Source of the DNA: Neoechinorhynchus agilis
Lineage: Eukaryota > Acanthocephala
Reading direction: 5' to 3'
Length of the DNA stretch: 64,000 nt
Assembly: GCA_051530055.1 (NCBI GenBank)
Contig: CM121341.1
Coordinates: forward strand, 1,178,001 to 1,242,000
Part shown: piece by piece, positions 46,980 through 57,820 of the stretch
Numbering within the stretch: position 1 is the first letter of the stretch
How the letters are laid out: each line of letters begins with the position of its first letter
Program-made: the position numbers and the translations under genes
Notes under the pieces: generated by a model
Seen by the model: the letters and a program-made list of their open reading frames with translations, nothing else
Told to the model about the DNA's origin: nothing
The model's database searches: none

Positions 46980-48010
46980 AATTCGCAAGTAGCTTTGGAT
47001 GTTCAAACAGTGCATTTATTCTCCAATAATATCGATTGGGCATACTACACTGCTGAATTTAGAAAACCGAAATAGTATTTGCAATCTATTAGAAGGTCCG
47101 CCATGGAACATGCTTTTTGCCGACGACATCGTCCTCTCCAGCTATAATTCAGAGGATCTAAACAATGATATGGAGAAATGGGGGAAGCTTTGGGAAGTCA
47201 AGGTCTAGAAATATCCAGGGAGAAATCAGTCTACGTGGGAACTGAAGGCATTTCCCTTCACGAGACACAGCTGCATAAATTCGACAAATTCAAGTACCTC
47301 GGCTCTATAGTGTCGATGCAAAACGATATCGCCGAGACTTCATCGAGAATAAATAGCGGATGGATGAATTGGAAAAGTCTAACTGGGATCTTGTGTGATA
47401 GCAAACTACCTCTGGTCTTGAAAGGCAGGGCCTTCAAGATGGCAATCAGACCAGCCATGTTATATGGGGTGGAGACATGGGGGCATGGTCTTGTTTGCAA
47501 CAAATCAGGGGATCGTTTCTCACGGCATTCTGAATTGAACGACGTAATTTCGCGTGCACTAAATACGGTGGACGTCCCAAACATTTTAGAGCCAAGCAAC
47601 CTGTGCCGACTCGATGGTCGTCGTCCGGATGGCGTCACCGTATTCCCGTGGCGAGAAGGCAAATGTTTTCTCTGGGACGCCCCGTGCGTAGACACGTTTG
47701 CGGCGCCGCGGAGGACCGAAAGGTGGCGAAATATAGAGAATTAAGTAAGTCTCACGTTTTTGTACCCTTTGGAGTTGAGACGCCCTGTGCGCTCGGTAGC
47801 TCGGCACTTAGACTTACGAAGGAGTTATCGTGTAGACTACAGGCCAAGACAGGAAATGTGAGAGCTGGTGCCTTCCTACGCCAAAACATTGGTCTCGCGA
47901 TAGAAAAGAGGAAACGCAGCGAATGTGGTCGCGACCACTCCGTACGGTTATAAGTTTGTACATCGTTCCGGATTCTCAGATACCTCCAGGAGGCGGGACT
48001 CATCAGTGAG
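46980..48010 (+). mobile_element. Chimeric LINE fragment (RTE-type RT end fused to family B C-terminus)
   Basis: 46999-47500 reads [30 protein letters not shown], then [14 protein letters not shown], the 3' part of an RTE-like RT with the FADD box. Without a frame break it passes to [40 protein letters not shown] and later VRAGAFLRQNIGLAI, the C-terminal domain of the family B LINE. The junction is at about 47485. Confidence 0.7.
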
Positions 48011-48359
48011 TTTCCTCCCTTCAGCGCCGTGTATGGAGGGGAAAAAGATCTATCAAAAGACTACCGCCTGAGCCACATATAAAAATTCTAAAAAATAGGA
48101 AAGTTTATCCAGGATAAAGTGCTAAAGTTTTAACATTCCGTAGTGTATCAATGTGTTGGTGAAGGTTAATAAAATTATCGAAGTTTCTTATAAATAAAGA
48201 GCCTTTATTATGTTATTTTCGAACTTACGATTTATCTTTATTTAATGTAAGAATTCTTTTACTCAATTTATCAACAAAAAAGTCGAAGAACATTGAACGT
48301 GGGCGATTGAAATTAAAGTAGAATAATTTCCCTAGCAACCATTACTGATTCAATTTTAA
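48011..48359. other. Spacer upstream of pseudokinase
   Basis: From about 48205 it matches the left arm (38286-38440). TATGTTATTTTCGAACTTACG marks the start of block pairing. No promoter element is clear. Confidence 0.35.
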
Positions 48360-49397
48360 ATGTATTGTCGTCCTTTTTTAAGCGTAATTGCAAATTTGAG
48401 AAAAAATGATGTTGAAAACATGCACAGTAAAGCGCATTTTCTTGGACGACGTATCATGGTGAATATTTATAAGAATTTAATTTATTTAACAAGAAAAATG
48501 AATTTTAGGAAAATTCACATTCATCGAGAATATTCTGATCTTTCCGCATTGATGGTAAAATCTGCCACAAAAAAAGAACTTGAAAAGGTTGGATTTCTTT
48601 AACAAATCAGCATAATGTCCCCGATTAAAGGATCTTTTAAAGGAAGCTGAAATATTAAAGAAGCTTGACCACTTTAGTGTTTGTGTATTTGACAGCAGTG
48701 CAATAGTCGATGGACGACTAATACTTTCATATTATCCAATCGGGTGGCCATTGAGTCTTATTTTGATGGATTCTATGATTAGCGTACCACCATCAATTTT
48801 GCGAAATATTACGTTTCAAATAGCTGATGGTCTTCATTATCTTCATTCAAAAGAAATAATTCATATGAGATTGCGAAGCTGGAATTTACTATTGAGTGAG
48901 CTTGGATTTATCAAGATATCTTGGTTTTCAGATTGCTTTGATCGATCACGAAATGAAACCTATAAAGGTATTCGTACTTTTTGTCGTATTCGCAAAAAAT
49001 ATTTCGAATAGAAATCATCGACAATTTAAAGTTCCATGAGTCCTTTAACCATTACATTGCACCCGAAATTTTTGATTCATCTTCAATGAAAATCACCGGC
49101 GCAATCGATATGTGGTCATTTGGTCAACTACTAAAGGATTTCCTAAAAAAGTATTTTGGTCAATCTCACAATAGTAGATTTAATCCTGACTTGAAAATCA
49201 AGCAAAGTGAAGACTATTCTGCAGAAATCGATATTATAGAAATAAGTGACGAGCTATTGGAAGTGTCGCCTGTGAAGCGATTGACTGCAAAACGCTTGAT
49301 TTTTGATAATCGCATCATTGGTGATCGATCCTTTGGAAGTCTAAAGCAGTTAATAGAGGAATGTAGCAGAAGATTTGATCTCATTAAACAACCATAA
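48360..49397 (+). CDS. Pseudokinase, protein-kinase fold without catalytic residues (right-arm copy)
   Basis: Exons 48360-48587, 48631-48967 and 49012-49397, joined by 43-bp (GTTGGATTTC ... GATTAAAG) and 44-bp (GTATTCGTAC ... CGAATAG) introns; 316 residues. Kinase landmarks: a possible beta-3 lysine in LSALMVKSA, helix C KEAEILKKLDH, hinge-side YYPIGWPLSLIL, helix E ITFQIADGLHYLHSKEIIH, then MRLRSWNLLL where active kinases have HRDLKPENLLL, and ISWF where they have the DFG. APEIF, IDMWSFGQLL and the VKRLTAKRL segment (subdomain XI) are kept. Thus the HRD aspartate and the DFG aspartate are both gone and no glycine loop is visible: the fold is kept but catalysis is not expected. Such proteins usually act as scaffolds or allosteric partners. 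The copy in the other arm is almost identical. Confidence 0.75.
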
Positions 49398-49629
49398 TAT
49401 TAAAAATTTATAACGATTTTAAACCGAGATAACTTTCCAATCATAAATAACATTTGAATTAACCGAATTTGTTTTTTATCTTTGCGGACTATGCACAATA
49501 TTCTGATGGATTTCAATCCTACAGTGAATTAATTTTCTTCTTTAATAGATGATCCTCCATTTCCGATAGCCTCGCAAAACGTCTTGATCTCAAATTGAAT
49601 AAAGGATGGGATTATTTGTTGGATGGCGA

Positions 49630-50071
49630 TCAACCAAAATTTCTAGTATGACACATTTTTCTTAAAATATAAACGTTCTTAAGGAATTGTGTAAAGTCAT
49701 TAATATAAATTTCTACTCTTGAAATATATTGCGAAATCCAGAATTGATCAGAGTCAAAGATATTTTTATACCTACCAAACGCATAAACTTCCTTCTTTGT
49801 TCGCCTATTTTTAAGAGTTTCTAAAATTTGGACTAATATAACTGTCTGTTTCTTTTTCAACTCCCATTTTTTGACAAACATCAACGAGGATGCACAAAAA
49901 AGAATATGCATCTTTGTGTTGTTCGTTGTTAATTATCCTCAAGGTTTTGTTTCGCCAACCGCTTATTTGCGGGCCTATGTCCGGAACTCCAGTGTGCATC
50001 TCAATTCCCTTCGGGCCCATGGCTGTCTTTTTATTGGCTGTACCTCGCACGGCCCACTTACTCCCGCGCAA
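49630..50071 (-). CDS. Unknown overlapping ORF pair (right-arm copy)
   Basis: Same two ORFs as 36574-37015, with identical predicted peptides. An antisense ORF (49871-50161) also survives. No family recognised; coding status uncertain. Confidence 0.25.
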
Positions 50072-50449
50072 ATCCGTTGTAATGGTTTTTTAATTTTTTT
50101 GCAAAAACGATCGCAATCACTATTTCGCGTTAACAAAAATTCTCTCGATGGTCTTTATTAGTAATTCTTAGCGAAACGAGCTACGTAGAATGTATTGAAA
50201 GATGAGGTTATTGATTGTCTTAAAAGAGTTCCTTTCACGATTCTTCGACGCAAATTTGACATTTAACCCACTTCCGAAACGCAATCGACCAGTCCTTTTT
50301 CTGGAGTCACCATGTTTCTTCGAAAATCGCATGTAATATTGATTTGAAAACCTATTCATATCTGAAAAAGTGTTAGAGATTCTATTCCATAATTGGAATG
50401 GTCGTTGCATCATAATTGTTCTGCACTTGGGTTCTTGCCGATCTTTACG

Positions 50450-50459
50450 TATATAAAGG
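50450..50459 (+). promoter_or_regulatory. TATA box of PET117-like gene
   Basis: TATATAAAGG followed by GCTTCGTTCAGAG, about 91 bp before the ATG at 50550. It is a good match to the metazoan TATA consensus and is kept in both arms. Confidence 0.55.
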
Positions 50460-50549
50460 CTTCGTTCAGAGATCTTTTTCGATTTGGACAAAAGTGAGTT
50501 CATTTTCTAAGCGGCTTTACACTGTTTTTGAATTTCGGTTTCGTGGATA

Positions 50550-50756
50550 ATGTCAACTGCGTCCAGGGTTGTCCTGTTCACTTCTATGGCGTTCACATGT
50601 TCAATAGCAATTGGCGTTAGTTATTGGAGTCACGTTCAACGCAAAAGGAGAACTACTTCTGCCTTCATTGAGATCGACAGGCGAAACAGTTTAGAAAAAG
50701 CGAGCACCGATTCGAGGAGTAAAGAGTCAAGCTTTGTCCATTCTTTTTTCAAATGA
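50550..50756 (+). CDS. PET117-like small mitochondrial protein (right-arm copy)
   Basis: 68 residues, one N-terminal membrane segment, then a basic polar tail (HVQRKRRTTSAF). See the left copy at 35889-36095 for the reasoning. It ends only about 57 bp before the start of the ecdysoneless gene on the same strand, an ancestral arrangement that the left arm has lost. Confidence 0.45.
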   Translation: MSTASRVVLFTSMAFTCSIAIGVSYWSHVQRKRRTTSAFIEIDRRNSLEKASTDSRSKESSFVHSFFK

Positions 50757-50813
50757 GATTTTCTGTCAATGTTCCCTTTCCATAAACGCTGGTTACATTT
50801 TAGATTCTCGAAA

Positions 50814-52695
50814 ATGGAATCGGCCGTTCTCTGTGAGATATTCGTTGAGCGTAATTGTGGATTGCTGAGTGACTCACTGAATAAAGCTGTTCGCGAATGT
50901 CCGTACTCATGGTACAGTCATTTTGGACTTCCTCAGTTCCTTTGTAAAACCGAAAACTTAATCACGATGAAAAAGTACGAGATCGTAGACGATTGCATAT
51001 TTTTGACAGGCTGTGTTTTGCGTTAAGATTTTGCTTTTTTGTATTATTTATGACTCTTTAGTCAATTTTAAAAGTGATATCAAATGTTAATTAGGGTGTG
51101 CGATGTGCATAGTCCTCATTCGAAACCGTAAAATTGATTCAGATTCAGGGAAAAAAATGTAAAACCTATTAAATTCGTCTACTATGTATTTTTCGTCTGG
51201 AAATGAGATCCGATCTTGCAACACAACCTGTCAATATAGACGACCAATGGATGCTCACGAAAATATTATTCGATTTTAGTGCACAAAACCAATGTGTGAT
51301 ACGAATAATTAATCCAGCCGAAGGTTGTCAATTCTTATTGGTTGAGTGCGCCTATTTCCTAGATGAAGAAGATTTGGTTGACGATATCGATGACAGGATT
51401 TTCGTCGCTAATGGAAAGATACATTTGGTAAGAGATAAAACAGTTGTTAAGGAGTTTCATAAACATGTTTCTGATAACGCCACCGAAATGAAGGAAAGTG
51501 TTCAGGACTGTGAAAAAGGAGAATTGATTTAGATCTCAGAGAAAATCATCTTGCCATTTTATTACATCTTTTTGTCCTACCAAACGATTTCTCTTTAATA
51601 GTTGAATGTCGTTACGTCGTTTAAGAATTTTTTGACTTAGAAAGTTTAACGATAATCGCCCATGGATCTCAAAGCTATAAAATATCTGTTTGATTTTTGA
51701 GAAAGGAAAAGTTCATTTATCACATGATCGAATTAACTTCTTCGCTGTCCATGACGGCATGCTCAATTCGCGATATCTCATTCTACTTTGTTTGTTTGAC
51801 AGGCTTGAAAGGCTGATGTTCAAAATTTCATTCCAAGAGCAATTCTAGTTAGTTGTATAAATAACATTATCAAATTTTAATCTGAAAAAGATCAACTGCT
51901 TGCTCAATACCTTTTAATAATCGATTCCCTTTTAATATAAAAGCAAAAATATTCAAATACACAGATCCGAGATGCTGTTCGAAATCGTTTGAAATCACAT
52001 GCCCTGTAAAAATGGCAAACGAGATTCAACAGAATAAAATTTCTCTGTCGTCAATATGCCACCACTTTTTAGACAATCCAAACACTTGCACGGTCACTTT
52101 TGAAGCGGGCAAGCAACCGGAATTGAAAAAAATAATGGTATGCATTCACAAAATGCTATATTCCAAAGTCAATGCAGCCCGGAGCGCATCGGCCGTTCCT
52201 TGGAATACTTATCAAAGTACTTCGTCAGAGGGAACACTTAGCGCCAAGCTGTACTGCGGTTGGCTTAAAGCACCTAAGATGGATTGCGTAAACCAACTTG
52301 GCGTTGTACCGGAGCTTCATGAAGAATACGTGACATCTTCCATTAACGTAAGATTTCAACCTGATCTTATACCAAAGGCGATCGGTGACTTTGTCAAGGG
52401 CAGAAGTGGATTGATGGAAGGTGCCGAGGAACCTTGGAGTATGAAGAACGATTGTCCTTCTATTGACGGAAATGAGATTTTAAAGAGTATAGACAAAATG
52501 TTGTTATGTACCAGTTCGTCACAGTCATCGGATTCTGAAAACGATTCCGAGCTCGAGGATCCGGATGAATGCGAGGCACTCAAGAATTTGTTGGAATCAC
52601 TTAGTGTTGCAAATGAGAGTTACACCGTGAACCCAGTCAGTACCATGCTTTCCTCAATGGGATTATACGTGTCTGAAGACGAGGAAGATGATTAA
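50814..52695 (+). CDS. ECD: Ecdysoneless/SGT1-family protein, fragmented
   Basis: Conserved nuclear/cytoplasmic protein acting in pre-mRNA splicing (with PRP8), cell cycle and, in flies, ecdysone production. Pieces in order: 50814-51026 (MESAVLCEIFVE ... CPYSWYSHFGLPQF), the N-terminal part; 51203-51532 with VNIDDQWMLTKILFDF and CQFLLVECAYFLDEEDL ... RIFVANGKIHLV, a clear match to the family's DNIEDEWFIVYVI and GEFLLIEAADFL blocks; 51953-52695 with IRDAVRNRLKSHA, then a one-base frame change near 51998 into MANEIQQNKISLSS ... IMVCIHKMLYSKV, an acidic Ser/Asp/Glu stretch and the C-terminal MLSSMGLYVSED. The 420 bp at 51533-51952 is intron or lost sequence. At about 350 residues it is much shorter than human ECD (644). 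AATAAA lies at 52724-52729. The frameshift could be real or a sequencing error. Confidence 0.65.
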
Positions 52696-52729
52696 ATCTG
52701 TGCAACCAATTATCCAAATTCCTAATAAA

Positions 52730-53744
52730 AGTTATAAAGAAATACTTTCATGCAAGCTTCTCTTTAAAATGCGGTGGTTTTAATCTGAGGTGTTCCTTGG
52801 ACGAACTGGACAAGTAAAGCACCGCCGAGCTTACAGTGAAATCTTTTTAATAAAAATTTGGTGAAATTGTAACAAAAAGAGTGCGTTTCTTTTGAAACCG
52901 TCAAAGCTAATTGAATTCTATATTTATAAAATGCGCTGTAAATTTTTCTTACTTTTTTTACTCTTGCGATAATAATAAAAATCAAATCCACACGTTTTCA
53001 TACCAGTCAATTAGTTCAAGCGTAGTATTTTATTTGCGTTTTATTGTCTTTAACGTTTCATATTTTTTACCGAACATTTTAAGCTCCGTTCATCTTACCC
53101 GAAATCCTTTAACCGAGCGATCTGAACTTCGATTGCATCATCAGCGATCCTGTTCTCAAAAAACTTTATATCTGAAAACCAAATCAATACGGCATTTAGG
53201 TGATATTTCTTATTTTAATAAAAATATCTTTTATGTTATCAAGTTCGTTATTCCATCCGAATTTCTGCGATTTTAAGTTCCATTCTATCGTTTTGCTTTG
53301 AAGCGGTTTAGCCGGCATCCAACAAAAGTTAAAAAACTTGATTAGCGGATTGACCGGTTTCCTTCAAGCTTACTGATTTAGCCCATATCCATAAACAGCA
53401 ACATTATAATTATTTTCAAAAAAATATTATTTTCAAGGTAATGTTTGTATTGACGAGATCATCAATTGAATAGAGCCCAAGAGATTTTCCTTTGCGAGTA
53501 AAGGCAAGGCTCTTTTTTTTAATACATCTAATGAGTATCGATTTTCGCTGACGAACTCTCATTGTGAAAACTTTCTCTCTGAGAGATTTTTGTGCCACTG
53601 TGAACTCAACCAACAAATTACTTTTCGTCGATTCACAGCAATCACTTCATTCTACAGAGAAAAGAGCGACGATGACATCGGTATATCAAAATCGAACTTA
53701 AAAATCTTTACGAATTTTTCCTGTGGATTCGCATTTGCAAAGAC
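52730..53744. other. Intergenic, nothing recognised
   Basis: ORFs 52911-53276 and 53616-53416 show no family and are likely random. No repeat of note. Confidence 0.35.
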
Positions 53745-54360
53745 TGGAAGGGTGGCGTGAGAGATTGGAAAGCAACGGAATCAAAGTAAACAGAGCGAAT
53801 ACAGGTTCGGAGGATCTAGAATGAGATGCCAAACAATTAACATTAAAAGCGTCAGTTCAATATCTTGGTAGCAAGGTCAGTATGGCCAACTCTCTCAAAC
53901 CTAAAATAACTCCCCGAATACAAAGCCGATGGCACAACTGGATAAAAATGTCAACCGTATTCTGTATGTGATAAAAGGATCGGGCTAAAGCCAAAAGGAT
54001 CGGAGTATTCGAGACTGTAGTGAGACCAACAATGTTGTACGCCGCAGAGACGTGGACGACCAAGAAAGACGACCTCAGTCGATTAGAATCGAATGAAATG
54101 AGGATGTTGAGATGGGCAGCTGGCTTCACATTCAGGGAGCTCAAAGAAGATTGCGGTTGTTCAATAAGGTTATGAATAGCGAGAGAAGGCATATAAGCAT
54201 AGAGGATATTGGAAAGGCGGCGCAGAGGAAGACTCAAGAAGCGTTGGGTGGATTGTGTAAATCAAGATCGAAGTTAAATTGGACTCAACATTTTTCACCA
54301 AATAGATGTAATATTAGGACCCGCAACCTCTCGAAAGAGGGAAAAGCGTGAGAATATGAA
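53745..54360 (+). mobile_element. RTE-type LINE, 3' fragment
   Basis: Degenerate reading: VNRANTGSEDLE, a YLGSKV-like segment, IGVFETVVRPTMLYAAETW then TTKKDDLSRLESNEMRMLRW, the C-terminal region of RTE RTs, also present at 56940-57262. Stops and frameshifts. Confidence 0.65.
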
Positions 54361-54382
54361 GTCTTCCATTCTTTCCTTCGAA

Positions 54383-54696
54383 TCAATTTGCATTTGGAGG
54401 ATTAAGCAGCGGGGAAGAAGGATCGAAGGTAGAGGTTTGTGCGAGGAAATGAAGGATGGAAAATGTTGGGGCGACGCGAGCGGAGGATAATGAAAGCGCT
54501 TTTGAGTGCTTTTGAAAGATTAGAGAAGTTAGTTCTTCTAAGGGCAGGAGTTCGGAGGAACAGATTTGAGCGCACCTCTTGTGAAATGTGTTAGGTTTTT
54601 TGCTCGCCAAGGACAATCCAAGCCCGGCTGAAAAAGGAGGAGGGTTGGCGTCATGAAGGGCATCCAGCTGTAAAATTCTTGCCAAATTTTGACCCA
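54383..54696 (-). mobile_element. Family C LINE, 3' end
   Basis: Minus-strand reading LASKKPNTFHKRCAQICSSE, LLPLEELTSLIFQKHSKALS and FDPSSPLLNPPNAN; related to 14802-15420. It is cut at 54696 by the RTE element. Confidence 0.55.
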
Positions 54697-57285
54697 AATG
54701 ACAACCAGCAACCGAATCAACCAAAGCACTAAGGCTGCGACGCGCAAGTTCTTCGCCTGGAGCTTGTGTTAAATCATCAAAGGCTACCGAGGCATGGACG
54801 GTTTCGGCTAAAGAAATTATTCTACACAAGTGACCTAAGAATAGCAACGCTAAATGTGGGATCGATGACGGGAAGGAGTCGAGAAATAGTTGATGAGAAG
54901 GATCGGCATAGTGGGAGTGCAGGAGACCAGTTGGAAAGGAGCGAAAGCCCATGAACTAGGCGATGGTTATAAAATAATCTATAGTTGCGAGTCAAGTGGC
55001 AGGAGTGGGGTGGGAGTCATCATGGAAAAAGGACTAGTCGATTGCGTTTTGGAAGTGATCAGAACAAATGGTGGGATCATATCGGTGCGATTCGATTTAG
55101 GAGGAGAGGATGCCACCATAATATCGGTCTATGTCCTGCAAATCGCATGTACAGAGGAAGAGAAACAGCAGTTTTGGCAAAGCTTATCGGATACTGTTGC
55201 GAACTCGAAGAGCACTCGTTATGCGATTACAGGAGAGTTTAATGGACATGTGGGAAACAGAGACGGTTACCAGCGAATGCATGGTGGGCACAGCATTGGT
55301 GAACGAAACGCCGAAGGTGAAAAGCTTCTCTACTTGGCCGTTTCAAGAGAACTGCGACTGGCGAACACGTTTTTCCAAAAAGAGGATAGGCATATTACTA
55401 TTTATTCGAGCGGTGGATAATCTAGTCAAATTGATTTCATCCTTTATCCGATATTACGATGGAGCGAAATAAAGAACGTCAAAACGATTCTCGGAGAAGA
55501 TTGAGTACCACAACACCAAGTAGTAGTAGCAGACTTGACGATCAGAACAAAGAGGAAACGGTATGCCGGAAAGTGAATCCTCAAGTCAGGTGGTGGTTGC
55601 TAAAGGATACTGAGCCTTGAAAACGAGTTGGTGAATCGCTAATAAGTAAGCTGGAAATGGAGGTTGACTGTTCAGATGTATACGGTGGAACGAATGATCA
55701 AAACTAATTCTGGAGGGTGGAACGGCGAAAGAGATATGCTAAGAAGATATGATATCAGGCTCGAACAGTTGCAAATGCGCGATTGCAAAGAGAGGCGGAT
55801 AGAGAGATCTATGAGGTACTAGAAAAAGGCAATGGGAGTGGAAAGATCTTCAAGATCGCAGAAATTCGCGACAAAAAGTCAAAGGATATTTCCTCAAGCG
55901 AAAACGAGGTTCTTCTAAGACGGCGAGAGTATTTCGATAAACTCTTGAATGCAGAGAATCCGCGACAATCCAGCGAGGAGGCACCATCATACGCGAATGC
56001 AGTGAGACCGTTATCCTATAACGAAGTTGCGAGACAGCTTGGACGCATGAAATTGGGGAAAAGCGCAGGACCGGATGGTATCCCGATCGAAATATGGAAA
56101 GCGTTGAGCAGTTTTGGTATCCAAGTGTTGACGAATCTATATCAAAGAATATCACAAATCGGGAAAATGCCCGGAGCACGGCCAGAAAGGAGATATTGAA
56201 CAATGCAGTAACTATAAGGGCATAAAGATTATGAGTCACACAATGTAACTATATGAAAGGCTTCTAAACAGTAGGCTGAGAGAAGAGATCAGTGTCGGAG
56301 AACATTAGAGAGGTTTTATGCCAGGGCGGAGCACAACAGAAACGATATTTCTAATCATACAATTGTACGAGAGGTACAATGAAAAACAGAAGCCGCTATA
56401 CAGTGCATTCGTGGACATCGAGAAAGCCTGTGATGCAGTGCCGAGAGACCCAACATGGGCGTGCCTCAGAAAGAACTGTCTCGAGGAATACATAAGAGCA
56501 ATGTAGATCATTTACGAAGGATCCTGCACTTGTGTCAGATGCGGTGTGTTAGAGACAAACTGTTTTGAGGTTACAGTTGGATTGCATCAGGGATCAGCCC
56601 TCAGCCCGTTCCTATTCGTCACGATCATGGATGTGTTGGATTCTAAGCAAATCGCCCGAAAGCCTCCATGGACACTATTGTTCGCTGATGACTTGATTGT
56701 GACAGTTGAAACACGTGAAGAGGCTCAGCGAAGTCTGGAAGGGTGGAGTGAAGCACAGGTTGAAGACGATATGGATGGGACCGGAAGCGCTAAAGTTAGA
56801 AGGTGTAGATTTGACGATGAGAAGAACAGTGAAATATCTAGGCAGCGAAATAAATATGACAAATTCCCTCGAACCCGAAATAACTGCTCGTATACAAAGC
56901 GGGTGGCTCAGACAAAAGGATCTCACCCAAAACGGATAGGGCTGGTGTTCGAAACCGTGGTGCGACCAGCCATGTTATATTGCGCAGAAACTTGGACGAC
57001 CAAGCGAAACGACCTCAGAAGATTAGAAACGAACGAGCTGAGGATGCTGAGATGGGCAGCAGGGTACACTCTCAAGGATAAGAAAAGAAATGCGGACATC
57101 AGGGAGCTGTTCGGCACTTGCCGCTGTTCAGAGTTGATCGTCCAAAGAAGGTTGCGCTGGCACGACAAAGTTTCGAAGTGCGAAGCAGATCACATACTGC
57201 GCAGCACGAAGAAACTGGAAATAAGGGGAAATTGCCGACGAGAAAGGCCGAGGAAACGATGAGTGGATTGCATCAAACAGAATAA
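54697..57285 (+). mobile_element. RTE-type LINE, nearly full length but broken
   Basis: Endonuclease at about 54800-55420 (LRIATLNVGSMTGRSREIVD, VGVQETSWKGAKAHELGDGY, YAITGEFNGHVGNRDGY). RT at about 56040-56700 (GKSAGPDGIPIEIWKAL, AFVDIEKACDAVPRDPTW, VGLHQGSALSPFLFVTIMD, LLFADDLIVTVE). C-terminal domain to 57262 (VVRPAMLYCAETWTTKRNDL, ELRMLRWAAGYTLKD). At least five frame changes or stops separate the parts. The 5' end matches the left-arm piece at 31472. Confidence 0.82.
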
Positions 57286-57394
57286 ATTGGTTTTCGAGAG
57301 AACCGTAACCTCTCTCTCGAGAGCGAGAGAAAATGCGTGAGTGAGAAGAAGGATAAATCGTGAAGATAGCTTGTTTTGATGAAAGTGAGATGAA

Positions 57395-57560
57395 TTCTAG
57401 TTTATTTAATATTTCGCCCTCTGCGTGAAACTTCTTCAGAATTGCAAATTGCTTCGAGATAAAAGCGAAAGTTATGAAGCAATTTTTCTCCTTTGTCGCG
57501 AAACACAAACAATTCTGATGAAGTTTCTCGTAAAGGACGAAATATTAAAATTGAATTACT
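57395..57560. repeat. Foldback pair with hammerhead-like cores
   Basis: Plus strand: CAATT-CTGATGA-A-GTTT..GGAC-GAAATATT at about 57509-57545. Minus strand: CAATT-CTGAAGA-A-GTTT..GGGC-GAAATATT read from about 57444 to 57407. Both keep the CUGANGA and GAAA boxes and a 4-bp stem II with wobble pairs; stem III and the cleavage site are less clear. Confidence 0.5.
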
Positions 57561-57603
57561 TCTATTCTCATCTCTCGCCCTCATCTCGCCAATAGATAAA
57601 TTG

Positions 57604-57820
57604 TTTAAAGATTGAATTATTCTGATGCTTATTTATGATGGCTAAAATTATAGGAATTTCGATTAAATCCGATTGTTTCCGAAGGCACATTCTTGTACAC
57701 CTTTATCAAAGTTGCTTGTAAGTTGGCACATGATTTATCGCCTCATTGTCGAATTTACCGAAATTCCTTTAATTTTTAGCCGCCATAAACAAACATTGGA
57801 TGAATAATTTTTAAAGCCTT
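57604..57820. repeat. Foldback element, family E
   Basis: GGCTAAAATTATAGGAATTTCG near 57639 pairs with CGAAATTCCTTTAATTTTTAGCC ending at 57782. Outer arms TTTAAAGATTGAATTATTC and GAATAATTTTTAAAG also pair. Related to the repeat in the Hsp70 intron. Confidence 0.65.

Noticed and set aside
48968-49011. Frameshift in the pseudokinase gene
   Set aside because: A 44-bp GT-AG intron removes the frame change exactly and is present in both arms; the same holds for the 43-bp intron at 48588-48630.
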